64,000 nucleotides of DNA from Aquimarina macrocephali JAMB N27 (GTDB taxonomy: Bacteria; Bacteroidota; Bacteroidia; Flavobacteriales; Flavobacteriaceae): assembly GCF_000520995.1 (NCBI RefSeq), contig NZ_JACA01000007.1, forward strand, positions 107,063 to 171,062, written 5' to 3'. Made by a program: the position numbers and the translations under genes. The first letter of the stretch is position 1; the number at the start of each line of letters is the position of its first letter. The notes under the pieces were generated by a model. That model saw only the letters and a program-made list of their open reading frames with translations. It did not search any database and had not been told where the DNA came from. Below, one piece after another: positions 1-9,105 of this stretch.

Positions 1-47
1 AGGAATGGTTTAGTTTTATTAAATAGAAGGCTATAACGAACCTTTTT

Positions 48-857
48 ATGTTCAAAAAAATAGCAAAACTAGTTTTCAAATTCTTATTATTTCTTTTTTT
101 AACTGCTCTAACTCAAATTGGTGGGGTTATATATATTCTTACAGAAGTACTCGTTAAAAGAAATGTACGAAAATATCGATTTAAAAAATTAGGTATATTT
201 CTTATCACTTATATATTTATAACATTTTTTATTGTTCCATATATCGCTCCATTATTTGGTAGAGAAAAAATAAAAGATACTACACAAATAAAAGCCCACA
301 GTTTCATCACAAAACTTTTGAATAGGAATTATGTACACCCAAGGCTCTATAATGCATTAGAAAAAACCTCAATTTTGGTTCAGCAATCTAATCCAGGAGT
401 TATATTAATATATCTAGATGCAAATTTTCCATTTATAAATGGATTTCCATTACTTCCACATTTAAGTCATAATGATGGAAAAAAAATCGACATCTCATTT
501 ATTTACCAAGATCATAATTATCAGATTACCAATAAAAAACCTTCAATTAGTGGCTATGGGGTATTTGAATCCCCTACTAAACAAGAATATAATCAAACCT
601 TAGTTTGTAAACAAAAAGGAAACTGGCAGTACGATTTTACAAAGTATATAACTTTTGGAACTATAAACAAAGAGCTAAAACTTTCAAAAAAAGCTACAAA
701 AGATTTACTTTTGGCAATCGTAAAACAAAAACAGATAGAGAAGGTCTTTATAGAACCACATCTTAAGAATAGATTAAAGGTACAAAGTGCCAAAATACGA
801 TTTCATGGATGCCAGGCTGTACGGCATGATGATCATATACATATACAATTAAAATAA
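48..857 (+). CDS. membrane-anchored LAS-type metallopeptidase-like protein
   Basis: 269 aa. Two hydrophobic segments lie at about residues 8-30 and 48-70, followed by an exported or soluble domain. The C-terminal half carries an LSHNDGKKID motif (His141, Asp148) and ends in DDHIHI (His263 and His265). This is the H-x6-D ... H-x-H zinc-ligand layout of LAS peptidases such as MepA murein endopeptidase and VanX-type D,D-peptidases. The motifs are seen directly; peptidoglycan cleavage is inferred from the family. The esterase gene starts 4 bp after the stop, so the two are probably co-transcribed. Confidence 0.6.
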   Translation: MFKKIAKLVFKFLLFLFLTALTQIGGVIYILTEVLVKRNVRKYRFKKLGIFLITYIFITFFIVPYIAPLFGREKIKDTTQIKAHSFITKLLNRNYVHPRLYNALEKTSILVQQSNPGVILIYLDANFPFINGFPLLPHLSHNDGKKIDISFIYQDHNYQITNKKPSISGYGVFESPTKQEYNQTLVCKQKGNWQYDFTKYITFGTINKELKLSKKATKDLLLAIVKQKQIEKVFIEPHLKNRLKVQSAKIRFHGCQAVRHDDHIHIQLK

Positions 858-861
858 AACT

Positions 862-1521
862 ATGCAAGCCAAAACATTATCACTACACCATATCATCAAA
901 GAACCAGCAATAAAAAAAGAAAAAACTCCTGTTCTATTCATGTTTCATGGGTATGGTAGTGATGAAAATGATCTTTTTTCTTTTGCCACAGAATTACAAG
1001 AGGAGTTATTCATTATTTCGGTACGGGCACCATATCCTATGCAACCATACGGTAATGCGTGGTACGCAATCTACTTTGATGACAATCAAGGAAAATTTAG
1101 TGATGATACACAGGCTATCGAATCCAGAGATAAAATTGCTGGTTTCATTGATGAAGCTATAAATGCTTATGATTTGGATAAAGATAATGTTACTCTTCTT
1201 GGATTTAGTCAGGGAACTATCCTTAGTTATGCAGTTGCACTCTCCTACCCTCAAAAGGTAAAAAATGTGATTGCACTAAGTGGATATATAAATGAAGATA
1301 TCTTAGCCGATAATTACAAGACAAATAACTTTTCTAAGCTTAACCTATATTGTTCTCATGGTAGTGTTGATCAAGTAATTCCTGTGGATTGGGCACGTAA
1401 AGCTCCTATGCTACTTTCAGAACTTGGTATAACAAGTCCATTAAATGAATTTCCGGTAGGTCATGGTGTGGCGCCACAGAATTTTTATCAATTTAAAGAA
1501 TGGTTGAGTACTCGTATTTAG
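862..1521 (+). CDS. alpha/beta-hydrolase, phospholipase/carboxylesterase family
   Basis: 219 aa, the usual length for the Abhydrolase_2 carboxylesterase family. The oxyanion region HGYGSDEND is at about residue 29, the nucleophile elbow GFSQG puts Ser116 in place, and Asp170 (GSVDQVIP) and His201 (GHGVAP) complete the triad. No signal peptide, so it is probably cytoplasmic and acts on short acyl esters or lysophospholipids; the substrate is not determined by sequence. It follows the metallopeptidase-like gene by 4 bp. Confidence 0.85.
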   Translation: MQAKTLSLHHIIKEPAIKKEKTPVLFMFHGYGSDENDLFSFATELQEELFIISVRAPYPMQPYGNAWYAIYFDDNQGKFSDDTQAIESRDKIAGFIDEAINAYDLDKDNVTLLGFSQGTILSYAVALSYPQKVKNVIALSGYINEDILADNYKTNNFSKLNLYCSHGSVDQVIPVDWARKAPMLLSELGITSPLNEFPVGHGVAPQNFYQFKEWLSTRI

Positions 1522-1523
1522 CA

Positions 1524-1870
1524 TTAGAATTTAAGTGTAATTTTATGCCAAATATCAGTATTTTTATAACTTATAGAAAAGTCGTAGTAATCAACAATTC
1601 TATATACTAATGACAAACCAAGACCACTAGAATCAGGTCTGTTTCCAGATTTCTTAAAACGTCCAAACAATTCTTCTTCTGGTATCTCTAATGGTTCGGT
1701 TCTCCTGTGTTTTTAATCTCAAAATACTCATTGGTAAGTGTCATTACTAGTTTTCCAGATTCTATATTATGTTTTATGGCATTACTAATCAAATTATTAA
1801 ACAATACATAAGCCATTGTTTCATTAATCTCTATCACTGGGTTTTCTTTTAAATCATTAGTTATATAAAC
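1524..1870 (-). pseudogene. decayed sensor histidine kinase, C-terminal ATPase remnant
   Basis: Read on the minus strand this encodes the end of a HATPase_c domain: the N box (LFNNLISNAIKH), an NTGEP segment, then EELFGRFKKSG and the G2 box SSGLGLSLVYRIVDYY, ending at TAA. The frame breaks after NTGEP, where GAACC is present twice in tandem; removing one copy restores PLEIPEEELF. The dimerisation and sensor parts upstream are gone. It is a relic of a two-component kinase. Confidence 0.75.
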
Positions 1871-2579
1871 GTAACAAAATCACTATTTATATAATATTAT
1901 CAAATTCTTATGCAAGTTATTTGAAATCACCTTTGTATAATATCAAACAATGAACGTATAAGTATAAAAGTGCAATAAAACACCTATAAATGTTACATTT
2001 TAAGTATAAGCAATTATTTAATTTCGACATCAAAATAAAATATAAACTTTAATCGTATTCCTTACAAACAATAAAGCATATGTAAAAAAAATACTTTCTC
2101 TTAAAACCAAACTCAACACATGTTACACTTACAAAAAGCAATTCATAACCATATAGCTAAGCTTGCCACTATACAACTATCTATTATTGAAGCTATAAAA
2201 AACTACTATAGCATTCATCTCATTAAAGATAAAATCATCATAAAGATTACGGTTCGAAAAAAACCTTATCCTTATCTATACCAATCAATGACTCATTGTC
2301 AGAAATAGATAGTGATCAAATTCTTATTAATTACAAAACCATAGACTTAAATAAGGTTTCTATCTAATATGGCTATCTCCTAGCCCTAAAAAAATCCCTG
2401 GAGGATTTGGGGCTAATATTGTAAACACAAAATATCAAATTTGTTGCTGGTGATAACCAAAGTACAATATATGGAGTTTTAAATCTGCTACATTTTTTTA
2501 AACCTAATTCTATGCCTTTCTCTTAAACAAACAACTACATATAATATTAAACATAATCCAACTTAAACTATTCAAAACC
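1871..2579. other. 709-bp gene-poor stretch with possible relic
   Basis: No convincing intact gene. A 62-codon plus-strand reading frame (2120-2308) and a second stretch at about 2430-2526 (AGDNQSTIYGVLNLL, ending in a stop) look like scattered pieces of one decayed gene, perhaps the N-terminal domain of a glycoside hydrolase, but the match is too weak to name. The last 60 bp are A/T-rich and must hold the promoter of the isonitrile operon. Confidence 0.4.
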
Positions 2580-3554
2580 ATGAATTTACTACAAAACGGC
2601 AGTGTTGTTTCTATAAAAAAAGAACAATCTTCTCTAGCCAAAAAAATTTTTAATGTCATAATGAATTATAGTCATTTAAAAGTTTTTGATATTGAAATCA
2701 TTTTTGATGATCCAGATGTAAATGTTGCAGTTCAAAATCACTTGAAAAAAATAAATTCATTTATCCATAAAAATGAACCAATCCGACTAATCTTACCTGC
2801 TTTTCCTGCAAAATCTCCTAACCGGGAAAAAACCTTAGGAATCAAACCCGATTTGGGAGAATTTCTGGGATTAAAACGTCTTAATAAAATATGTTCCCAG
2901 ATTCAACAGATTTATACTCCAGGAGCAAAAGTTGTTATCTGTTCTGACGGAAGAGTCTTTAGTGATATTGTTCAAGTCAACGATGATGATGTTACGACCT
3001 ATTCTGAAGCACTAAACGATATGATTAAACGAGAAAATATAAACTATTTAGAAACCTTCAATTTAGATAACGTCTTTCCAGAACTATCATATGATGAAAT
3101 GAGATATGAATTAAGTAATAATTATGGTGAAAGTATAGAAGAAGTAAAATATAATGTAAAGAATCAAGAATCAGAGAAAAATTTATTTAATGGTTTACAC
3201 AAGTTTGTATATGAAGACATGTCTGTACTAAATAGGGAATTAAGTAAGAATCAATTAAAAAAACAATCAAAAGAAATAGCGTATCAAGTAATTCAAAGAA
3301 GTCATTCCTGGAGCGATCTAGTAGCAAAATTTTTCCCCGAATGCATCAGAATTTCTATCCATCCACAAAAACTAAACACAGGAAAAATAGGTATTCAATT
3401 AGTAAAATGTAATCATAATTGGGGTACTCCTTGGCACAATGTTGTTTTGCTAGATGAAGAAGGTTATAAACTAGTAAAAAACAAAGAGGCAAAAGAAATG
3501 GGAGCAGAATTAATCTCTTCACAAAAAGGGTATTCATTTTATTCAATGGTATAA
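2580..3554 (+). CDS. isnA: isonitrile synthase, PvcA/IsnA (DIT1_PvcA) family
   Basis: 324 aa. It matches the DIT1/PvcA family: LPAFPAKSPN (72-81), GIKPDLGEFLGL (87-98), VVICSDGRVFSDI (118-130) and a C-terminal SIHPQ ... GTPWHNVV region. Family members convert the amino group of L-tyrosine or L-tryptophan to an isonitrile using ribulose-5-phosphate. It is first in a three-gene operon with an IsnB-type oxygenase and a halogenase, as expected for a vinyl-isonitrile pathway. Which amino acid it uses cannot be read from the sequence. The ATG at 2580 gives the usual family length. Confidence 0.88.
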   Translation: MNLLQNGSVVSIKKEQSSLAKKIFNVIMNYSHLKVFDIEIIFDDPDVNVAVQNHLKKINSFIHKNEPIRLILPAFPAKSPNREKTLGIKPDLGEFLGLKRLNKICSQIQQIYTPGAKVVICSDGRVFSDIVQVNDDDVTTYSEALNDMIKRENINYLETFNLDNVFPELSYDEMRYELSNNYGESIEEVKYNVKNQESEKNLFNGLHKFVYEDMSVLNRELSKNQLKKQSKEIAYQVIQRSHSWSDLVAKFFPECIRISIHPQKLNTGKIGIQLVKCNHNWGTPWHNVVLLDEEGYKLVKNKEAKEMGAELISSQKGYSFYSMV

Positions 3555-3589
3555 CAATCTCATTCATTAAGTAAAAAAATTAAAACATT

Positions 3590-4405
3590 ATGGAAACAAA
3601 TAATTTAAATGCATTACCGCAAATAAAAACCAAACCAATATTTCCTTTTGGCACAATTATACAAGCAAATGAAAATGGTCTACTTACTGATTTATCTATA
3701 AAAGATTTGACAGAAATTATACATCAAGAAAAAGTTGTGCTTCTAAAAGGCTTTAAACCTATGGAGTCTAATAATATGCTAAACTATGCAAAACAGTGGG
3801 GAGATCTTCTCGAATGGAATTTTGGGCATATTTTAAATTTAGAAATTAAAGAAAATGCCAATAATTATCTATTCACAAAAGGAAATGTTCCTTTTCATTG
3901 GGATGGAGCATTTGCAAATTCAGTACCATCATTTCTATTTTTTCAATGTTTAAGAGCCAATATTAATACACCTGGTGGAGAAAGTACATTTTGTGATACT
4001 CAAAAAGTATTAGAAAAAGCTAGTCCACAAGAATTAAAATTATGGAAAAGTATTACTATTACTTATAGTACAGATAAAAATGCTCATTACGGTGGTAAAG
4101 TAGTACAGAAACTTGTGCACTATGATGAGCATCTTGGTAAAGATGTAATACGATTCGCAGAACCATTAAATGAAGAAAGTGTACAACTTAACCCTATACA
4201 TATTGAAATCTTAGGGTTTTCTTCAAATGAACAAAATGATTTTTTAAAAAGCTTCATACCCAAATTATATGAATCGGATGTATGTTATCAACATAGATGG
4301 GAAACAGGGGATTATTTACTAATTGATAATTTATCACTATTACACGGAAGAAACCCTTTAAAAGATAATATAGATCGCTATTTACAACGAATACATATTT
4401 TATAA
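3590..4405 (+). CDS. isnB: Fe(II)/2-oxoglutarate oxygenase, PvcB/IsnB (TauD) family
   Basis: 271 aa TauD/TfdA-family enzyme. The iron-binding facial triad is visible as FHWDGAF (His103, Asp105) and LLHGR (His252), with a downstream Arg (263 or 267) suited to bind 2-oxoglutarate. In PvcA/PvcB and IsnA/IsnB systems this partner desaturates and decarboxylates the isonitrile acid to a vinyl isonitrile. It lies 35 bp after the synthase and 21 bp before the halogenase, so the three are one transcription unit. Confidence 0.87.
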   Translation: METNNLNALPQIKTKPIFPFGTIIQANENGLLTDLSIKDLTEIIHQEKVVLLKGFKPMESNNMLNYAKQWGDLLEWNFGHILNLEIKENANNYLFTKGNVPFHWDGAFANSVPSFLFFQCLRANINTPGGESTFCDTQKVLEKASPQELKLWKSITITYSTDKNAHYGGKVVQKLVHYDEHLGKDVIRFAEPLNEESVQLNPIHIEILGFSSNEQNDFLKSFIPKLYESDVCYQHRWETGDYLLIDNLSLLHGRNPLKDNIDRYLQRIHIL

Positions 4406-4426
4406 ACCACAAATAATAGACTAATC

Positions 4427-6211
4427 ATGACACATAAAGAATATGATATTATAATCATGGGAGGAGGCCCCTCTGGATCCATATTGGGTGCTTTACTAAC
4501 CAAAAAAAGTAATCTAAAAGTAGCAATTTTCGAAGAAGATGAATTTCCCCGTGAAAAAATAGGAGAGTCATTTGCTCACCCTATAATTCCTATTTTGGAG
4601 GAGTGTGGAGTACTTCAAAAAGTTTTGGATAGTGGTTGCTGGATTAAAAAGTTTGGAGGAATTTTTGATTGGGATAATAAAACTCCTAAAACTACCTTCT
4701 TTGACATGTTAAACTATGTAGAGGATGGTGTTCATCGTTGGGCCATACATACAGATAGAGCAGAATTCGATAAAATCTTATTGGATCATGCACAATCATC
4801 TGGCGTTGATGTATTTGAAAAAAACAAAATAGAACAATATCGTTATGAGAACAATATCGGAACTGTTACATTAGAATCTGGTCAGGTCGTAAATTGTAAA
4901 ATTTTTGTAGATGCATCCGGCAGAAGAAATACGGTAATCCCGACGACTCGAAAGAGTTATCTTTCAGAGTATAAAAACTTAGCTGTTTGGAATCATTTTG
5001 TTGGAGGAAAACCAGCTCAAACTCTTGATGGGGATTGGAACATCTTTAATAAAAACAATCAATCTCCGGTTGCTTGTTTCGCTTTTGAACATGGTTGGAT
5101 TTGGTATATTCCTATTCCTAAAATGATAAACAACGAAAGAACAATTGTATACTCATTAGGAATCATTACTGATCCAAAATTAATAAAAACGTTAAATAAG
5201 GATTTAAAAGATCCTGAACAATTTTTTGATTTTATAAAAACAGTTCCAAGATTAAAAGATCTTATTAAAGATGCAAAACCTGTAAATGATGAAGTTAAAG
5301 TGCTATCCAACTATTCTATGATTCAGGAAAAATTTTGTGACTTTGATGAAGGCTGGATAATGGTAGGAGATTCTGCTTATTTTGTTGATCCTCTTTTTTC
5401 TTCAGGTGTTGCTTTTGCTGGTGGTATGGCATCAACTGCATCTTTATTAATAAGGTCGACACTAGATGATAAAAATCTTACCGATGAAATGAAAAAAGAT
5501 GTATGGCATGATTATGATGAAGAATGGCATAAGATTGCTCACTCTTTTGCTCTATCTATAGATCAATGGTATCATGCCATAGCTAAATCTAACCCGCAAA
5601 GTATTTTTTGGAATAAAAGGAATGTACTTACTTCTGATCTGGGGATTAAAGATGAAACTTTTCATGCATTGGTAGATACTGCTTTAAATCAAGATCTCTT
5701 AACATTACTAACTTCTGGTTCTTTCAAAAAAGAAGATTTGGATACTGATGGTAGGTTTTTAAAGAGATTATCAGAATTAAATCGATCTGAACCTTCTCCC
5801 TCTGATATAGTATCATTAGATAAAAATGTATATATTAGAGATGGCTTTTCTATTGATGTCCCTGGTTTTAAAGCAAGTATCCCTCCAATGGAGATTCCAG
5901 AAGAACTAAAAAAAGTCATCGCAACATATTGGAAAGATCCAATTAAAAATGCAGATGCAGCTCCTTCAGGAATTGAACATTTAATTCCTTGTTCAAGATT
6001 TACTAAAACAGGACTTGATAAAAATAAAGAAGTTAGATTTGTAGATCAAAGAACAGGAGGTAAAGCACTATTTGATTTATTAAAACAACAGCCTGTTTTA
6101 TATAGTGAATTAATAGACAAAATAAGTATGACACAATTAACTTTACTTAAAAATTTAATATTAGAAGGTATGGTAAATGTGCAAAAAGAATCTCTTATAG
6201 AAATAAAATAA
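4427..6211 (+). CDS. flavin-dependent halogenase with C-terminal extension
   Basis: 594 aa. The FAD-binding GGGPSG is at 12-17, KIGESF at 44-49, a candidate catalytic lysine in IKKFGGIFDW (Lys74/75), the halogenase signature WIWYIP at 224-229, and GDSAYFVDPLFSSGV at 314-328. These fit the PltA/phenol-type subgroup of tryptophan-halogenase-like enzymes. Reduced flavin would have to come from a reductase encoded elsewhere. The last ~90 residues form an extra region that reads like a small winged helix (FDLLKQQPVLYSELIDKI). It is third in the isonitrile operon, which implies halogenation of the aromatic ring of the isonitrile or its precursor. A monooxygenase role is the alternative. Confidence 0.8.
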   Translation: MTHKEYDIIIMGGGPSGSILGALLTKKSNLKVAIFEEDEFPREKIGESFAHPIIPILEECGVLQKVLDSGCWIKKFGGIFDWDNKTPKTTFFDMLNYVEDGVHRWAIHTDRAEFDKILLDHAQSSGVDVFEKNKIEQYRYENNIGTVTLESGQVVNCKIFVDASGRRNTVIPTTRKSYLSEYKNLAVWNHFVGGKPAQTLDGDWNIFNKNNQSPVACFAFEHGWIWYIPIPKMINNERTIVYSLGIITDPKLIKTLNKDLKDPEQFFDFIKTVPRLKDLIKDAKPVNDEVKVLSNYSMIQEKFCDFDEGWIMVGDSAYFVDPLFSSGVAFAGGMASTASLLIRSTLDDKNLTDEMKKDVWHDYDEEWHKIAHSFALSIDQWYHAIAKSNPQSIFWNKRNVLTSDLGIKDETFHALVDTALNQDLLTLLTSGSFKKEDLDTDGRFLKRLSELNRSEPSPSDIVSLDKNVYIRDGFSIDVPGFKASIPPMEIPEELKKVIATYWKDPIKNADAAPSGIEHLIPCSRFTKTGLDKNKEVRFVDQRTGGKALFDLLKQQPVLYSELIDKISMTQLTLLKNLILEGMVNVQKESLIEIK

Positions 6212-6230
6212 TTTTTGATTCAAAATAAAA

Positions 6231-6277
6231 AAGAGTTCACAGAGATAAAAGTATCTATCTCTGGAACTCTTAAAAAA
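6231..6277 (+). terminator. strong rho-independent terminator after halogenase
   Basis: Inverted repeat AAGAGTTC-ACAGAGATA / TATCTCT-GGAACTCTT with a short loop, followed by a run of A on the plus strand. It lies just after the halogenase stop and before the HAD gene, so it closes the three-gene isonitrile operon. Confidence 0.75.
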
Positions 6278-6288
6278 ACAATTGTTGT

Positions 6289-6969
6289 ATGTCAATAAAA
6301 AAGAAATACGATGGGATCATTTTTGATTTAGATGGAACGCTCTTAAATACCTTAGGAATATACACTCATATCATGAATGAGCTTATGAAAAAAAATAATT
6401 TCCCAACTCATACAATAAAAAATTATCGTGAGTTTATTGGGAATGGAACTAAAAATCTTATAATACAATCAATTCCTACAAAAGATAGAAATGAAAAATT
6501 AACAGAAGACTTATTAAGTGAGTTTCGTTTAATGTATGAAAATTTGTATACTCAACATTCTGAAGTATATGTGGGTATTTTGGAGATTTTAGAAGAATTA
6601 CAATCAACTGGAATAAAATTAGCTTTATTATCCAATAAATTTCATGATTTAACATGTAAATGTGCAAATCATTTTTTTCCAAATATCAAATTCGATCATA
6701 TTATAGGTCAATCAGACATACATAAAAAACCAGACCCAAAGGGTATTTTAGATATTTCACATTCTCTCAAAATATCTTTAGATCGATTGGTATTAATTGG
6801 AGACACTGAAGTAGATTTAGTTACTGCCAAAAATGCAGGTATTGATAGCATTGCCATTACCTGGGGGTTTAGAAATGAAGAAAAATTGATACCATTATCT
6901 CCAAACTATATAGTAAGAAACTCTAATGACTTAAAACAACTGTTACTAGATCAATACGTAGTTTTATAA
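6289..6969 (+). CDS. HAD-family hydrolase, phosphoglycolate-phosphatase-like
   Basis: 226 aa. All four HAD motifs are visible: FDLDGT (nucleophile Asp13, acid/base Asp15), ALLSNK, KPDPKG with the conserved Lys, and IGDTEVDL. A helical cap lies between motifs I and II, as in class I phosphatases of the Gph type. Its start sits immediately after the operon terminator, so it may be expressed separately; a link to the isonitrile pathway is only positional. Confidence 0.85.
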   Translation: MSIKKKYDGIIFDLDGTLLNTLGIYTHIMNELMKKNNFPTHTIKNYREFIGNGTKNLIIQSIPTKDRNEKLTEDLLSEFRLMYENLYTQHSEVYVGILEILEELQSTGIKLALLSNKFHDLTCKCANHFFPNIKFDHIIGQSDIHKKPDPKGILDISHSLKISLDRLVLIGDTEVDLVTAKNAGIDSIAITWGFRNEEKLIPLSPNYIVRNSNDLKQLLLDQYVVL

Positions 6970-7035
6970 AAGAAAGATGTTACTCCTTTTTCTCGTAACT
7001 AAATTTTGTAGTAGCATTATTTAAACAAACTCTTT

Positions 7036-7124
7036 ACCTATACTTATCATTAAGTCCTATACCATCGAGTATCTATGGTCTTATTTTTTTCTAATCTTGA
7101 TATACGAGTAATATCTCGTTTGGC
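7036..7124 (-). pseudogene. relic of a YdeI-family gene 3' end
   Basis: About 85 bp closely match the last 28 codons of the intact YdeI-family gene at 47354-47944. The minus strand reads AKRDITRISRLEK, then a frameshift in an A/T run, then KIRP-stop-ILDGIGLNDKYR. It lies directly beyond the distal end of the cassette array, in the same orientation as the intact copy at the proximal end. The two copies therefore bracket the array as direct repeats. Confidence 0.85.
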
Positions 7125-7140
7125 TATCGAGCGTTTTAAT

Positions 7141-7169
7141 TAGTGTGTTATAACTTTTGTTAGCTGTAG
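7141..7169 (-). repeat. terminal half attC-like site (distal array end)
   Basis: Only the right arm is present: GTTAGCTGTAG at 7159. The left arm is replaced by the YdeI relic. The GTTAGC box is complementary to the GCTAAC box at 8699 on the far side of the next two genes. Confidence 0.6.
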
Positions 7170-8101
7170 TTTTTATTTCTTTGATAATATTTCAAAACCC
7201 GCATAGCTCTCAATGTATTCCACCTACTGGGTTTACCAGCTTTTTCCATTACAAAGTGTAACTGGCCAGGATGAGCCGCTTGCATATTCCAAGTGCCATA
7301 TTTATTTCGTTTTTTTTGAATTACTGTAATAGCTTCATCTATTCTTTCATCCCACTTTCTTTCAGCTTTTTGGAAATAATCCAATGCTCTAAGAATATCA
7401 TACTTCCATCTGCTCGGATACGATAATTTCAAAAAGTCCTTGTGAATAATTTTACCTGTTCGGTCAGAAAGGAATAATCTATGAATCAGTATGAATTCTT
7501 CTGCACTTTTGATTGCGCTTGAAATGTCATCTTTTCTGTAAGTGAAACCTGCTTTTTGAAACTCAAGCAGTCCTTCAAGAACTGAGATTGTTGAATGTAA
7601 AGAACTATGACTTGCCCCGCTTCTTGTCGTCCTACAATTGAATCCGCCATCATGCATTATTTCATTGAGAAGACTATCTACAATAGATTCAAGTTCCTTT
7701 TCTGGAACATTGAAATAAGATGCATAATTTAAAAACATACCATTTACACAAACATCACTATGTTGAGAGGTGGATGAACCAAGTTGAATTCCTCCATCTT
7801 TGGCTTTTGATGTGTTTAGAACCTCTTGGATCGGTTCTTTTACTGGTTTGTGATTAGGGCTCAAATTCAAATTTCGAAGGTCGAGAAGAGTATAATGAGT
7901 CGAAATCCATTTAGGTTGATAAAACCCATCTCCCCAATTGCCATTTTGCTTTCGTTTTACTAAGAATTGTTTCCCCCACCCTTCATTTGCAATTCTCTCT
8001 TGTAAATCTTTTTTGTCAGAACCTAACAAATCACGGTGAACCTGATACTGTATTGAAACATCACCATTAAGCAACCATTATATAATTTGTTCTTCGTCCA
8101 T
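7160..8101 (-). pseudogene. prenyltransferase/squalene-cyclase-like repeat protein with an early stop
   Basis: The 304-codon open frame is rich in alpha/alpha-barrel repeat features (GNWGDGFYQPKW, GGFNCR, KYGTWNMQAAHPGQ) typical of the prenyltransferase/squalene-oxidase repeat fold. An ATG at 8101 reads MDEEQII, then TAA at 8080-8078, then WLLNGDVSIQYQ, so the natural start is cut off by one nonsense codon. Translation might restart at TTG 8074. The stop codon lies inside the R box of the array's last site. Substrate and role are unknown. Confidence 0.6.
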
Positions 8102-8155
8102 TTTTAACGTTCCTTAAGGGACATTATTTACACAAGTTAAAGATTAGGGTTTATT

Positions 8156-8659
8156 TTATTCAAATTGATACGGCTCTTCATTGTTCACCATATTTCTAAT
8201 ATTATCCATAACTCTTTTCATATAGATTCTCCAAAACGTTTTTGCAAATATCCAATTGAAGGGATAAAATACAGGATTCTTAGAGTGTAAAAAATAGGTG
8301 TATTCTACTAAAATTTTCCTTTCTTCTAACTTTGTCACTTTCCATTTTCCAACAAATTTGTAAAACCCAAGCATCCAAGATTGAAATTCATCTATTTGTA
8401 TTTTCCAATATTCATTTTCAACTCGTTCAAGTATACTATCTACAGAAGCAAAACCTCCTTTTTGCGTCATTGATTTAGCTACATATATTTTTTTGCTCGC
8501 CCCTACTTTTCCCCAATTTTCATCATTTTTTGTATGGATCACCTTAGGCATAACTCCATATCCAGTATGAACTTTTGTTACATCACATAATATTGGTGTT
8601 TTAAATGCTCTTTCCAAAGTACATTCAAAAATTGAGGATTTCTTTGCTTTAAATTTCAT
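8156..8659 (-). CDS. SRPBCC (START/Bet v1-like) family protein
   Basis: 167 aa without signal peptide. The opening (ECTLERAFKTPI), the WGKVG...KKIYV strand pair, and the long C-terminal helix ending in an Arg-rich MKRVMDNIRNMV segment resemble polyketide-cyclase/SRPBCC proteins that bind small hydrophobic ligands. It shares a cassette with the squalene-cyclase-like gene: the R boxes at 7159 and 8699 pair over GTTAGC. Function unknown. Confidence 0.5.
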   Translation of the reverse strand: MKFKAKKSSIFECTLERAFKTPILCDVTKVHTGYGVMPKVIHTKNDENWGKVGASKKIYVAKSMTQKGGFASVDSILERVENEYWKIQIDEFQSWMLGFYKFVGKWKVTKLEERKILVEYTYFLHSKNPVFYPFNWIFAKTFWRIYMKRVMDNIRNMVNNEEPYQFE

Positions 8660-8698
8660 TTTTTAATTCTGGTTGACTCCTTGTTTTACTTCCTGATC

Positions 8699-8750
8699 GC
8701 TAACATTGAGTATAAGCAGTTGTTTTTAATGTCGTTTATATAGTGTTAGC
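8699..8750 (-). repeat. attC-like site 2 (short form)
   Basis: Arms GCTAACATTGAGTATAA and TTTATATAGTGTTAGC. The interior (TAAGCAGTTGTTTTTAATG) is shared with the site at 12439, marking a short-loop subfamily. Confidence 0.8.
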
Positions 8751-8758
8751 AACAGTTT

Positions 8759-9102
8759 TTATTTCTTTTCTTCTCGCAAGATTTTCTCCATTTTACGACC
8801 CTTTGCTAATTCATCTACCAACTTGTCGAGATATCTTCTTTTTCTGATTAATGGATCATCAATTTCCTCAATTCGATACCTGCAGATCATCCCATTTATC
8901 AGATGGGCATTTGGATTTAACTTTGCCTCCTGAAAGAATATTCTAAATGTTGCCTTGTTGTCAATAATCTCTTGTAATTTATCTGCATCAAAACCGGTTA
9001 GCCATTCTATCACTTGGTGTAGTTCTTCTATTTTTCTCCAATCTATTCAAGTAAAGAGGGTAAATTGAACTAAAAGTCATTTTTGCTATTCGCTCAGCTG
9101 TT
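8759..9102 (-). pseudogene. DUF2200 protein, frameshifted and N-truncated
   Basis: The open part (84 codons from GTG 9013) carries the DUF2200 core: WLTGFD, NPNAHLINGMICRYRIEEI and RRYLDKLVDELAKGRKMEKIL. Upstream, another frame supplies the missing family N-terminus (ERIAKMTFSSIYPLYLNRLE) and then switches to EELHQVIEW. One frameshift near 9030 therefore breaks the gene, and the first few codons are also lost. Confidence 0.7.
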
Positions 9103-9105
9103 ATT

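Noticed and set aside
2120..2308. 62-codon plus-strand reading frame as a small gene
   Set aside because: No recognisable domain or start context; it lies in a decayed stretch and its composition fits a relic better than a peptide gene.
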